A stretch of DNA of 64,000 nt, taken from assembly GCF_018070345.1 (NCBI RefSeq), contig NZ_JAGPXX010000016.1, forward strand, positions 62,001-126,000, written 5' to 3'. Each line of letters begins with the position of its first letter. Position 1 is the stretch's first letter. Position numbers and translations under genes: made by a program. A model generated the notes under the pieces. That model saw only the letters and a list, made by a program, of their open reading frames with translations. It ran no database searches and had not been told where the DNA came from. The stretch comes from Streptomyces sp. F63. GTDB taxonomy: Bacteria; Actinomycetota; Actinomycetes; Streptomycetales; Streptomycetaceae. Below are positions 25,296-34,059 of the stretch, piece after piece.

Positions 25296-26165
25296 TCAGG
25301 GCAGCTTGATTCCCGTGTCCAGGCCGTCCAGAGCCGTCGTGCAGAGGCAGTCCCGCGCGGCGGTCTCCGGCAGTGCCTCGACGGCGTGGAAGATCAGCGG
25401 CCGCAGTCGTCCGATGTTCTCGGCGAACACCTTCATGACCTCCGTGTGGGAGACGCCCTCGCCCGTCTCGGCACCGGCGTCCAGATCGGTGACCAGCGCG
25501 ATCGACGTGTAGCAGAGGCCCAGTTCGCGGGCGAGTACGGCTTCGGGGTGCCCCGTCATGCCGACCACGGACCACCCCTGCGCCGCGTGCCAGCGCGATT
25601 CGGCGCGTGTGGAGAAGCGGGGCCCCTCGACGACCACGAGCGTTCCGCCGTCGACGGGTTCCCACTCCCGCTCGCGCGCCGCCGCCATGGCCGCCCGCCG
25701 TCCGGCCGGGCAGTAGGGGTCCGCGAAGGTGACGTGGACGACGTTGGGCACCGAGCCGTCCGGCAGGGGCTCGCCGTCGAAGTAGGTCTGGATCCGGGAC
25801 TTCGTCCGGTCCACGAGCTGATCCGGCACGAGGAGCGTGCCGGGGCCGAACTCCTCGCGCAGCCCGCCCACCGCGCACGGGGCCAGCACCTGGCGGACAC
25901 CCGCCGCGCGCAGGGCCCAGAGGTTGGCCCGGTAGTTGATGCGGTTCGGCGGCAGGTGGTGCTTGCGGCCGTGCCGGGGCAGGAAGGCCACGCTCCGGCC
26001 GGCTATCTCGCCGAGGAACAGGGAATCGCTCGGGGCGCCGTAGGGGGTGTCGACCGTGACCTCGGTCACGTCGTCGAGGAAGGAGTAGAACCCCGATCCG
26101 CCGATGACCCCGATCTCCGCCAGGGGGCCGGCGCTGTCCGCGTGTGTGCTGCTGGTCTCCGCCAT
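25296..26165 (-). CDS. mtnP: S-methyl-5'-thioadenosine phosphorylase
   Basis: A 289-aa purine nucleoside phosphorylase of the MTAP branch. It splits methylthioadenosine (from polyamine and related SAM pathways) into adenine and methylthioribose 1-phosphate. Diagnostic: IGVIGGSGFYSFLDDV, FLPRHGRKHHLPPNRINYRA (phosphate/substrate loop), and VVVEGPRFSTRAESRW with GMTGHPEAVLARELGLCYTS at the purine/methylthio site. AAGGT before the ATG. Cytosolic. Its upstream neighbour on the same strand is the FmdB/Ruc gene. Confidence 0.92.
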   Translation of the reverse strand: MAETSSTHADSAGPLAEIGVIGGSGFYSFLDDVTEVTVDTPYGAPSDSLFLGEIAGRSVAFLPRHGRKHHLPPNRINYRANLWALRAAGVRQVLAPCAVGGLREEFGPGTLLVPDQLVDRTKSRIQTYFDGEPLPDGSVPNVVHVTFADPYCPAGRRAAMAAAREREWEPVDGGTLVVVEGPRFSTRAESRWHAAQGWSVVGMTGHPEAVLARELGLCYTSIALVTDLDAGAETGEGVSHTEVMKVFAENIGRLRPLIFHAVEALPETAARDCLCTTALDGLDTGIKLP

Positions 26166-26377
26166 GCCGATACCTTAAGGGCGCGCGGCAACGCCGGTCC
26201 GCCGTCCTCCGGCAGGAAGACGGTGACCGGCGTGGACACGGATGGAGAGCAGCGGTTGCCGGGCGGGCGGCAGGCGAACGCCGAGCGGATGCCGGGCCGG
26301 CGCCGGCCGGCCCCGGACAGACGCCAAGCGGCCTCAAGCGGCTCTCGAACGGGCCTCAGGCGGCTCTCGCAGGGGCC

Positions 26378-26719
26378 TCAGGCGGCCGACGAGCCGGCCG
26401 AGCTGCCGGAGCCGGACGACGGCGCCGCCGAGGAGGAGGCCGAACCCGACGAGGAGCCGGACGACGAGCCGGAGCCCGCGGACGCCGAGCCGCTGTCGCT
26501 CTTGGCCTTCGGCGACGAGGAAGCGCTGCTGGACGACGAAGCGCCCCGGCTGTCGGTCCGGTAGAAGCCGGACCCCTTGAAGACGACACCGACCGCGGAG
26601 AACACCTTGCGCAGGCGCCCCTCGCACGCGGGGCACTCGGTGAGCGCCTCGTCGGTGAACTTCTGCACCGCTTCGAGGCCCTCGCCGCATGCGGTGCACT
26701 GGTACTGGTAGGTCGGCAC
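26378..26719 (-). CDS. FmdB-type zinc-ribbon protein, Ruc-like chaperone candidate
   Basis: A 113-aa protein. Residues 1-45 are the FmdB zinc ribbon MPTYQYQCTACGEGLEAVQK with a second pair CPAC (CxxC ... CxxC); the rest is a disordered Ser/Gly/Ala tail. Mycobacterium tuberculosis Rv0991c (Ruc), of the same family and tail type and in the same neighbourhood (next to 5-FTHF cyclo-ligase, galU, moeA), is a redox-regulated chaperone controlled by HrcA. A CIRCE-like HrcA site sits right before this gene. The GTG start has AGGAGGAG upstream. Function by analogy only. Confidence 0.8.
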   Translation of the reverse strand: MPTYQYQCTACGEGLEAVQKFTDEALTECPACEGRLRKVFSAVGVVFKGSGFYRTDSRGASSSSSASSSPKAKSDSGSASAGSGSSSGSSSGSASSSAAPSSGSGSSAGSSAA

Positions 26720-26728
26720 TTGCTCCTC

Positions 26729-26755
26729 CTGGCACTCTCACTCATTGAGTGCTAA
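26729..26755 (-). promoter_or_regulatory. CIRCE-like HrcA operator
   Basis: Left arm CTGGCACTC (26729-26737, 7 of 9 to TTAGCACTC), nine-base spacer, right arm GAGTGCTAA (26747-26755, perfect). It lies 10 bases upstream of the FmdB/Ruc start codon, next to its ribosome site. Confidence 0.8.
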
Positions 26756-26785
26756 CGACGATCCATAGTGCAGCATTCCGTGGTC

Positions 26786-28210
26786 TCAGTCCACTGCGGC
26801 GGCCCGACGGTGATCCACCCCACGTGCCGCCACCCGCACCGGCACGGCCGGTTCGAGCCGGGTCCGCAGCGCCACCGCGACCAGCAGGGCGAGCCCCGTC
26901 CCGGCCAGCGGCACGGTGAATCCGGCGTTCGCGCCGAAGACGTCGGCGAGCCGTCCGGAGGCCGTGGCCGCCAGGGCCTGCCCCAGCGCCACGGCCCCGG
27001 TCAGCCAGGTGAACGCCTCCGTCCGCACGGCTGCCGGAACGAGCGACTCCACCAGGGTGTAACCGGTGACCAGCGCCGGGGCGATGCTCAGTCCGACCAG
27101 CAGCCCGAGCGCGCCCACGGCGGCGGCCGAGTCCACGGCCCACAGCGGCGACGTCACCAGGGCGAGGGCCGTGTACGCGATGAGGAGCCGGCGGTGGGCC
27201 GGCCGCCGCCAGACGATGGCACCGGAGACGGCCCCCGCCAGCATGTTGCCCCCAGCGAAGACGCCGTACAGGGCCCCGTTGAGGCCCGGGTGGCCGATGG
27301 CCTCGGTGAAGGCCGTGAGGGAGACCTGCATCCCCCCGAACACGGACCCGATCCCGAGGAACAGCACGGCCAGCACCCGCACGCCCGGCACCGACAGCGC
27401 GGACGCGGAACGCTCTCCGCGCCCTCCCGCTCCGGCCCCCGGTCCGGAAGCCACGCCGACCGTCCCCGTCCCCGTCCCCGGTGTCCCCGCCCCGGGCTCC
27501 GCCGTCCCCGCTCCCGCGCCGCGCTGTCCGGCACCCCGTCGTGCAGACGGCTGTGTGCGCCGCTGCGCCGCGAAGAGCAGACCGCCGAGGAACGTCAGGG
27601 CACCCTCGGCGAGCAGGCCCGCGGCCGGGTGGACACCGATGCACAGGGCTGTCGCCAGCACCGGACCGATGACGAAGGTCAGCTCGTCCGTCACGGACTC
27701 GAACGCCGCAGCGGTCGACAGCAGCGGCGACGGCTCTCCGCGTCCGCCGCCGGGTCCGCCGCCGCGCTCGCCGCCGCTCAGCAGGGCGGCCCACCGTGCC
27801 CGCACCATCGGCCCCACCTGCGGCACCGAGGCGCCCGCCGGGACGGCGGCCGCGAACAGGGCCCACAGGGGCGCCTCCAGCAGCGCCAGAGCCGTCAGCA
27901 GGGCCACTGCGGCGGTGTGGACCAGCACGCCCGGGACGAGCACCGCGGCCTGTCCCCAGCGGTCGGCGAGCCTGCCGCTCTGCGGCGCGAACAGTGCCAT
28001 GGAGACGCCTGTGGCCGCCGCCACCGCTCCCGCCGTGCCGTACGAGCCGGTGGTGTGTTCGACCAGCAGCACGATGCTCAGCGTCAGCATCGCGAACGGC
28101 TGCCGGGCCGCGAAGCCGGGGAGCAGGAACGTCCATGCGCCGGGAGTGCGCAGCAGCGAGCCGTAACCGGGACGGCGCCCGCTGGAACTCTTGGTGACCG
28201 TGGCTGCCAC
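26786..28210 (-). CDS. MFS transporter
   Basis: A 474-aa membrane transporter with about 12 hydrophobic segments. Motif A-like sequence GRLADRWGQAAVLVPG follows TM2. The central cytoplasmic loop is long and Gly-rich (GAGAGTAEPGAGTPGTGTGT). GTG at 28210 is favoured by AAAGG seven bases upstream; the frame extends further without a site. Probably an exporter of the YfcJ/DHA1-like type. No substrate evidence; no regulator adjacent. Confidence 0.8.
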   Translation of the reverse strand: MAATVTKSSSGRRPGYGSLLRTPGAWTFLLPGFAARQPFAMLTLSIVLLVEHTTGSYGTAGAVAAATGVSMALFAPQSGRLADRWGQAAVLVPGVLVHTAAVALLTALALLEAPLWALFAAAVPAGASVPQVGPMVRARWAALLSGGERGGGPGGGRGEPSPLLSTAAAFESVTDELTFVIGPVLATALCIGVHPAAGLLAEGALTFLGGLLFAAQRRTQPSARRGAGQRGAGAGTAEPGAGTPGTGTGTVGVASGPGAGAGGRGERSASALSVPGVRVLAVLFLGIGSVFGGMQVSLTAFTEAIGHPGLNGALYGVFAGGNMLAGAVSGAIVWRRPAHRRLLIAYTALALVTSPLWAVDSAAAVGALGLLVGLSIAPALVTGYTLVESLVPAAVRTEAFTWLTGAVALGQALAATASGRLADVFGANAGFTVPLAGTGLALLVAVALRTRLEPAVPVRVAARGVDHRRAAAVD

Positions 28211-28757
28211 GGCCGTACCTTTCTGCCGCCTGGTAGCGCATCCGCGGCGCGTGGCCGCCGGGTGCGCCGAGAGCTGTCCTCTTGCGCCGAACCGGGGTAG
28301 ATACCGGGTCCGCATCCCAGGAGGACGGGATGTCAGGGGACCGAGGCCGCCGTACGGTCGCGCCAGCTCTGCGTCAGGCAGGGTGGTGTGTCGGTTGCCC
28401 GGTCATCCTACCGTCCGGTCCGCCGGGCGTGCCGGACGTCAGTACGAGGGCGGGAACGGGGGCGGGGGCCGGGACCCGGGGGGACGAGGCCCGCCCGGCA
28501 CGGCCACCGGCCGGTCGGAGCCCTTCTCCGGCCCAGCCGCCGGCCCAGCCGCCGGGTCGTCCGCCGGCCACCCCGGCCACGACGGCGGGCAGGAGCCGAG
28601 CCGGGGGCCGAGCCCAACACCATGCCCGGGGCCCAACGCCCGGTGTGACCACAGCCCCGGCAGCGAACCGCGTACGCACGCCACGCACACCCGCCGCCGG
28701 GCGGCGCCCCCGCCCGCCCCGCCGCCGAGCGGTGCCCGCGTCCGCCGCGCCCCGCCC
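28211..28757. other. Gap without a supportable gene
   Basis: About 550 bases between the MFS and antiporter genes. Extremely GC-rich with short GGCCCAGCCGCC-type repeats near 28,530. Open frames on both strands look like composition artefacts. Confidence 0.45.
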
Positions 28758-30227
28758 TCAGCCCGTTCCCGCCTCCGTGCCCAGCCACCCCGCGAGCTTG
28801 CCGCCCCGGGCCACCGCCCGGAGCCGTTTCTCCGCGGCGTCCCGTACCGGGTCGGTGGCCACGACCAGGAGTTCGTCCCCGCGGCGCAGCATGGTCGTCG
28901 GGCCCGGGACGAAGCTCCGGCCGTCGCGGACGACGAGGGTGACCGCCGCCCCCGGCGGCAGCCGCAGCTCGCCGACCTCCACGCCGTGCATCCGGGAGTT
29001 CTCGGCGACGGTGGTCGACAGCAGATGCCCGCGCAGCCGCTCCAGCGGTGCCGATTCGATGCCGAGGTCGGCCGCGGCCTCGGGGTCCCGGAGCCGCAGC
29101 CGCCGGGCGACCCAGGGCAGCGTCGGGCCCTGCACCAGGGTGTAGACGATCACCAGCAGGAAGACGATGTTGAACAGCCGTCCGCTTCCCGGCACTCCGG
29201 CCACCATCGGGATGGTGGCGAAGACGATCGGCACGGCGCCGCGCAGCCCGGCCCACGAGAGCAGGGCCTGGTCGCGCCACGGCATCCGGAAGGGCAGGCA
29301 GCTGAGCAGCACGGACAGCGGCCGGGCCACGAAGGTCAGCACCAGCCCGACGATCACCGCCGGCCAGATGTCGTCCACCAGTTCGTGCGGGGTGACCAGC
29401 AGGCCCAGCAGGATGAACATGCCGATCTGCGCCAGCCAGCCGAGCCCGTCCGCGAAGCCGCGGGTCGCCGGTGCGTGCGGCAGTCCGGCGTTCCCCAGGA
29501 CCAGTGAGGCGAGGTAGACGGCGAGGAAGCCGCTGCCGTGCGCCAGGGCGCCGGCCGCGTAGGCGGTGACGGCGATCGCCATCACGGCGATCGGGTAGAG
29601 ACCGGAGGCGGGCAGGGCGACGTGCCGCAGGGCGAGCGCGCCGAGCCAGCCGACCGCGAGGCCGATCGCCGCGCCGATGGCCAGTTCGAGGACGATCTTT
29701 CCGATCAGCAGGTACCAGGCGTCGATCGGGCCGGCGGTGGCGAAGGCGACGACCAGGATGACGACGGGGGCGTCGTTGAAGCCGGACTCCGCCTCCAGCG
29801 CGCCGGTCAGCCGGGACGGCAGCGGCACCCTGCGCAGGACGGAGAAGACGGCCGCGGCGTCGGTGGAGGACACCACCGCGCCGATGATGAGCGACTGCCG
29901 CCAGTCCAGGCCGACGAGGTAGTGCGCACCGGCTGCGGTGATCCCCACGCTGGCGGCGACGCCCAGGGTGGACAGTGCGGCACCCACCGGCAGCGCCGGT
30001 CTGATCTCATGCCACGCGGTACCGAGACCGCCCTCCGCGAGGATGACGACGAGGGCGGCGTAGCCGATCACCTGGGTCAGCTCGGGATCGCTGAAGTCGA
30101 TACCGAGCCCGTCGGTGCCGATCGCGACGCCGATACCGAGGTAGACGAGCAGGCTGGGAAGCCCGGACCGCGAGGAGATCCGTACCGCCGCCACCGCGAC
30201 GAGCAGGACGACGGAGCCGAGCAGCAT
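28758..30227 (-). CDS. nhaP2: CPA1-family potassium/proton antiporter with RCK_C domain
   Basis: A 489-aa (or 498-aa) antiporter. Twelve or so membrane segments with the CPA signature GFNDAPVVILVVAF and GGLGTAWHEIRPALPVG; the C-terminal 130 residues contain a TrkA_C/RCK_C regulatory domain (VEVGELRLPPGAAVTLVVRD, LLVVATD). The role is K+ or cation efflux coupled to proton entry. The ATG at 30227 has only a weak site. An in-frame CTG at 30254 with GGAAGGG upstream would add LTIHQLNEL, which resembles the usual family N-terminus, so a CTG start is possible. Transcribed divergently from the acylase gene. Confidence 0.87.
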   Translation of the reverse strand: MLLGSVVLLVAVAAVRISSRSGLPSLLVYLGIGVAIGTDGLGIDFSDPELTQVIGYAALVVILAEGGLGTAWHEIRPALPVGAALSTLGVAASVGITAAGAHYLVGLDWRQSLIIGAVVSSTDAAAVFSVLRRVPLPSRLTGALEAESGFNDAPVVILVVAFATAGPIDAWYLLIGKIVLELAIGAAIGLAVGWLGALALRHVALPASGLYPIAVMAIAVTAYAAGALAHGSGFLAVYLASLVLGNAGLPHAPATRGFADGLGWLAQIGMFILLGLLVTPHELVDDIWPAVIVGLVLTFVARPLSVLLSCLPFRMPWRDQALLSWAGLRGAVPIVFATIPMVAGVPGSGRLFNIVFLLVIVYTLVQGPTLPWVARRLRLRDPEAAADLGIESAPLERLRGHLLSTTVAENSRMHGVEVGELRLPPGAAVTLVVRDGRSFVPGPTTMLRRGDELLVVATDPVRDAAEKRLRAVARGGKLAGWLGTEAGTG

Positions 30228-30457
30228 GAGCTCATTCAGCTGATGGATAGTCAGGGGCCTGGACCCTTCCGTGAGGTATGGGGTGGTTCGTCCCCAGCGG
30301 CCGACCGGAACTTCATTGCCTTACCTAATATTTTACGGGTTCTTGACGCCTCCGTGAGCCGTACCGCCGGACTTGACTCCGTGTAGGGGCGACCGCGTGC
30401 CTGCGCCTACAGTTGCTCCAGCACTCCCAGGACCACCCTGCCCCGCGAAGGACAGCG
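30228..30457. promoter_or_regulatory. Divergent promoter region, AT-rich core
   Basis: About 230 bases between antiporter and acylase genes. The segment 30,312-30,345 (CATTGCCTTACCTAATATTT) is very AT-rich, and its minus strand reads TTAGGTAAGGC, half of an IdeR/DmdR iron box; the other half is poor. A TTGACG-like -35 lies at 30,343. Confidence 0.4.
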
Positions 30458-33271
30458 ATGCCCGCCAACACAAACGGCCCTTCCGGCAAGAAGAAGAGGG
30501 GCCGCGCGCGGCTCCTCGTGATCGCGATCGTGCTGGCCCTCGTGGCGGGTGTCGGCTACGGCGCGTTCTGGAGCGTGAGCACCGTCCGCGCGTCCTTCCC
30601 CGAGACCACCGGATCGATCCGCCTCAAGGGCCTCTCCGGGCCGGTCGAGGTGAAGCGGGACGGCCACGGCATCCCGCAGATCTACGCCAGCAGCGACGAG
30701 GACCTCTTCCGCGCGCAGGGTTATGTGCAGGCCCAGGACCGCTTCTGGGAGATGGACGTCCGGCGTCATCTCACCGCCGGCCGGCTCTCCGAGATGTTCG
30801 GCGCGAGCCAGGTCGAGACCGACGCCTTCCTGCGCACCCTCGGCTGGCGCCAGGTCGCGGAGAAGGAGTACGAGACGAAGCTCTCGTCGCGGACCAAGAA
30901 GTACCTCCGGGCGTACGCCGACGGCGTCAACGCCTACCTCGCCGAGCACGAGGGCGCCGAGCTCTCCGTCGAGTACGCGGCCCTCGGCTTCACCAACGAC
31001 TACAAGCCCGAGGCCTGGGACCCGGTGGACTCGGTCGCCTGGCTGAAGGCCATGGCCTGGGACCTGCGCGGCAACATGCAGGACGAGATCGACCGCTCCC
31101 TGATGACGACGAGGCTCAGCGAGAAGCAGATAGACCAGCTGTACCCGGAGTACCCCGCGGGCCGGAACAAGCCCATCGTGCGCGACGGCGCGGTCGGCGA
31201 ACTGACCGACACCTTCGACCCGGAGGCGACCGCCACGGAGACCGGCACGGGCAGCGGCGCAGGCGCAGGCGCCGGCGGAACCGGCACCGGCACCGGCACG
31301 GGTACGGGTGTTCCCGGGGCAGGCACGGGCACCGGCGGCACCGGCGGCACCGGCGGCACCGGCACCGGCGGCCTCCAGTCCCAGCTCGGCGCCCTCTCCA
31401 GGACCCTGGAGGAGGTACCCGCCCTCCTCGGCCCCAACGGCGACGGCATCGGCTCCAACTCCTGGGTGGTCTCCGGGAAGCACACCACCACCGGCAAACC
31501 CCTCCTCGCCAACGACCCGCACCTGGCACCACAGATGCCGTCCCTCTGGTACCAGATGGGCCTGCACTGCCGTTCCGTGAGCGACACGTGCCGCTACGAC
31601 GTCGCGGGCTTCACCTTCTCCGGCATGCCCGGCGTGATCATCGGCCACAACCAGAAGGTCTCCTGGGGCTTCACCAACCTGGGCGCCGACGTCACGGACC
31701 TCTACCTGGAGAAGATCACCGCGGACGGCTACCTCTACGACGGCGAGCAGAAGCCGTTCACCACCCGCAAGGAGACCATCAAGGTCGCGGGCGGCGCCGA
31801 CCGCCGGATCACCGTCCGCAGCACCGGCAACGGCCCGATCGTCTCCGACCGCAGCGACGAGCTGGACGACGTCGGCAGAACCGCGCCCGTCACCACCGGT
31901 TCGCCCGACCGCGCCAGCGGCTACGCCGTCTCCCTCCGCTGGACCGCCCTCACCCCGGGCCGCACCATGGACGCCGTCTTCGCCCTCAACGAGGCCGCCG
32001 ACTTCGACCAGTTCCGCAAGGCCGCCCGGCTCTTCGACGTCCCCGCGCAGAACCTCCTCTACGCCGACACCGACGGCCACATCGGCTACCAGGCGCCGGG
32101 CCGCATACCCGTCCGCGGCAAGGGCGACGGCCGCTACCCGGCTCCGGGCTGGGACCCGGAGTACCGGTGGACCGGCTACGTCCCCCAGTCCGCGCTCCCC
32201 TGGGAGAAGGACCCCGCCCGCGGCTACATCGTCACCGCCAACCAGGCCGTCGTCGACCCGGAGAAGTACCCCTACCTCCTCACCGAGGACTGGGGCTACG
32301 GAGCGCGCAGCCAGCGGCTCGACAACCTGATCCAGTCGAAGATCAAGGACGGCGGCAAGATCTCGACCAAGGACATGCAGACCATGCAGACGGACGACAG
32401 CAGCGAGATCGCCAAGCTGCTGACGCCCTACCTGCTCAAGATCGACGTCGAGGACCCCTACATCCGCGAGGCGCAGAAGCTGCTGGAGGGCTGGGACTAC
32501 ACCCAGGACTCCGACTCCGCGGCCGCCGCCTACTTCAACGGCGTCTGGCGCAACACCCTCAAGCTGGCCTTCGGCCACAAGCTGCCCAAGGAACTGCGGG
32601 TCACCGGCGAATGCCTGCGCGTGCCGCCCGCCGACGACTCCGGCCCGCTGGAGGACCTGGACGGCGACTCCCTGGTCCGCGAGTGCGGCGAGCGGGCGCG
32701 GGACGCGGCCCAGCCGGACGGCGGCGACCGCTGGTTCGAGGTGGTCCGCTCCATCCTGGAGGACGAGGACAACGACTGGTGGAAGACGAGCACCCGCCCC
32801 GACTCCGGTGACGGCGACCGCGACAAGCTGCTGAAGCAGGCCATGACGGACGCCCGCTGGGAGCTGACCGCCAAGCTCGGCAAGGACATCGACAGCTGGA
32901 GCTGGGGCCGGCTGCACCAGCTGACGCTGCGCAACCAGACGCTGGGCATCAAGGGCCCCGCCGTGCTCCGCTGGGCCCTCAACCGCGGCCCGTGGAACCT
33001 CGGCGGCGGCGAGGCCGCCGTCAACGCGACGGGCTGGAACGCGGCCGGCGGCTACGGCGTCGTCTGGGTGCCGTCGATGCGGATGATCGTCAACCTCGCG
33101 GACCTCGACAAGTCGAAGTGGGTCAACCTCTCCGGAGCGTCGGGGCACGCCTACAACACGCACTACAGCGACCAGACGTCCAAGTGGGCCAAGGGCGAGC
33201 TGCTGCCCTGGGTGTTCGGCAGCAAGAGCGTCGAGAAGGCGACCGAGGACAAGCTGGCGCTCATCCCCTGA
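30458..33271 (+). CDS. Penicillin-acylase-family Ntn hydrolase (exported)
   Basis: A 937-aa amidohydrolase of the penicillin G / acylhomoserine-lactone acylase family. An N-terminal membrane segment (LLVIAIVLALVAGVGYGAF) serves for export or anchoring. The alpha-subunit motif DLFRAQGYVQAQDRFWEMD is clear. The nucleophile is Ser333 in GIGSNSWVVSG, the start of the beta chain after autocleavage. The spacer peptide before it holds a long Gly/Thr/Ala low-complexity tract (about 265-310). ANDPHLAPQMPSLWYQ and VTANQAV are further family motifs. AAGGA precedes the ATG. Could cleave beta-lactams, N-acyl signals or lipoamides; sequence does not decide. Confidence 0.9.
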   Translation: MPANTNGPSGKKKRGRARLLVIAIVLALVAGVGYGAFWSVSTVRASFPETTGSIRLKGLSGPVEVKRDGHGIPQIYASSDEDLFRAQGYVQAQDRFWEMDVRRHLTAGRLSEMFGASQVETDAFLRTLGWRQVAEKEYETKLSSRTKKYLRAYADGVNAYLAEHEGAELSVEYAALGFTNDYKPEAWDPVDSVAWLKAMAWDLRGNMQDEIDRSLMTTRLSEKQIDQLYPEYPAGRNKPIVRDGAVGELTDTFDPEATATETGTGSGAGAGAGGTGTGTGTGTGVPGAGTGTGGTGGTGGTGTGGLQSQLGALSRTLEEVPALLGPNGDGIGSNSWVVSGKHTTTGKPLLANDPHLAPQMPSLWYQMGLHCRSVSDTCRYDVAGFTFSGMPGVIIGHNQKVSWGFTNLGADVTDLYLEKITADGYLYDGEQKPFTTRKETIKVAGGADRRITVRSTGNGPIVSDRSDELDDVGRTAPVTTGSPDRASGYAVSLRWTALTPGRTMDAVFALNEAADFDQFRKAARLFDVPAQNLLYADTDGHIGYQAPGRIPVRGKGDGRYPAPGWDPEYRWTGYVPQSALPWEKDPARGYIVTANQAVVDPEKYPYLLTEDWGYGARSQRLDNLIQSKIKDGGKISTKDMQTMQTDDSSEIAKLLTPYLLKIDVEDPYIREAQKLLEGWDYTQDSDSAAAAYFNGVWRNTLKLAFGHKLPKELRVTGECLRVPPADDSGPLEDLDGDSLVRECGERARDAAQPDGGDRWFEVVRSILEDEDNDWWKTSTRPDSGDGDRDKLLKQAMTDARWELTAKLGKDIDSWSWGRLHQLTLRNQTLGIKGPAVLRWALNRGPWNLGGGEAAVNATGWNAAGGYGVVWVPSMRMIVNLADLDKSKWVNLSGASGHAYNTHYSDQTSKWAKGELLPWVFGSKSVEKATEDKLALIP

Positions 33272-33371
33272 GCCCGCCGCGGCTCCCGCTCACGGGACCC
33301 GCACCGTCCACCGGCGGCCCCGGTGCACCGTGTTCGCGCGGAGCACCGGGGCCGCGGCGCGCCCGGCGGGG

Positions 33372-33977
33372 TCAGGGCCCGAAGCGGCGCACCCCCGTGG
33401 GGGTCACGGCCGCCTGGACGGGCCGGTCGTGCGCCTCGGCGGGCACGTCCTCCAGCACCTCGCCCTCGTACACCAGCACGATCAGGGCCGGGTCCGCCCC
33501 GGCCTCCGCCAGCCGCTCCAGCACCCGGTCGTACGAACCGCCGCCGCGTCCCAGCCGCAGTCCCCGGCCGTCCACCGCGAGCCCCGGCAGCAGCAGCGCG
33601 TCGGCCTCCAGCACGGCCCGCAGGCCCAGCGGTTCGTCCGCCGGCTCCCGCAGCACCATCCGGCCCGCCCGGCCGGCCGCCACGAGCCGCTCCGGCCCCT
33701 CGTACGGGGCCCAGTCGAGGTCGTCGTCGTCCCGCAGAACGGGCAGCAGCACCCGCACCCCCCGTGCCCGCAGCGCGTCCAGCAGCGGCCCTGTCGCGGG
33801 CTCCCGCCCCACCGACACATAGGCGCAGACGGTATGGGCGGATGCGAGCTCGGGGAGTGCCAGGGCGTGCAGCGCGAACGCGGCTCCGGCCGCCGAGACG
33901 TCATCTTCCGTCAACCGCGACCTCATCCGGCCGAGGCCGTGGCGCAACCGGGCCTTGCGAGACTTCGGGGTGGTCAT
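33372..33977 (-). CDS. 5-formyltetrahydrofolate cyclo-ligase
   Basis: A 201-aa ATP-dependent enzyme converting 5-formyl-THF to 5,10-methenyl-THF, salvaging folate. N-terminal KSRKARLRHGLGRMRSRL; phosphate/substrate loop LLLPGLAVDGRGLRLGRGGG followed by SYDRVL. The ATG at 33977 is preferred by homology although the ribosome site is weak; a GTG at 34010 is an alternative. It reads divergently from galU, as in mycobacteria (Rv0992c-Rv0993). Confidence 0.9.
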   Translation of the reverse strand: MTTPKSRKARLRHGLGRMRSRLTEDDVSAAGAAFALHALALPELASAHTVCAYVSVGREPATGPLLDALRARGVRVLLPVLRDDDDLDWAPYEGPERLVAAGRAGRMVLREPADEPLGLRAVLEADALLLPGLAVDGRGLRLGRGGGSYDRVLERLAEAGADPALIVLVYEGEVLEDVPAEAHDRPVQAAVTPTGVRRFGP

Positions 33978-34059
33978 CTGAGCCGGGAATCCTCTCGTAT
34001 GCGGCCACACTTACCGGATCATCACGTTCCGCTCATACGTACCGGTTATGGTTCTCCGC

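Noticed and set aside
26768..28300. A 510-codon plus-strand frame opposite the MFS transporter
   Set aside because: Antisense shadow; the MFS frame has about 12 hydrophobic segments and a ribosome site.
30312..30345. Iron box (IdeR/DmdR) between the antiporter and acylase genes
   Set aside because: Only one half (TTAGGTAAGGC) matches; the second half is poor and neither gene is a typical iron target. Kept as a note only.
30228..30457. c-di-AMP (ydaO-type) riboswitch before the potassium antiporter
   Set aside because: No matching conserved core was recognised in the leader; the region is too short for the full motif on the minus strand.
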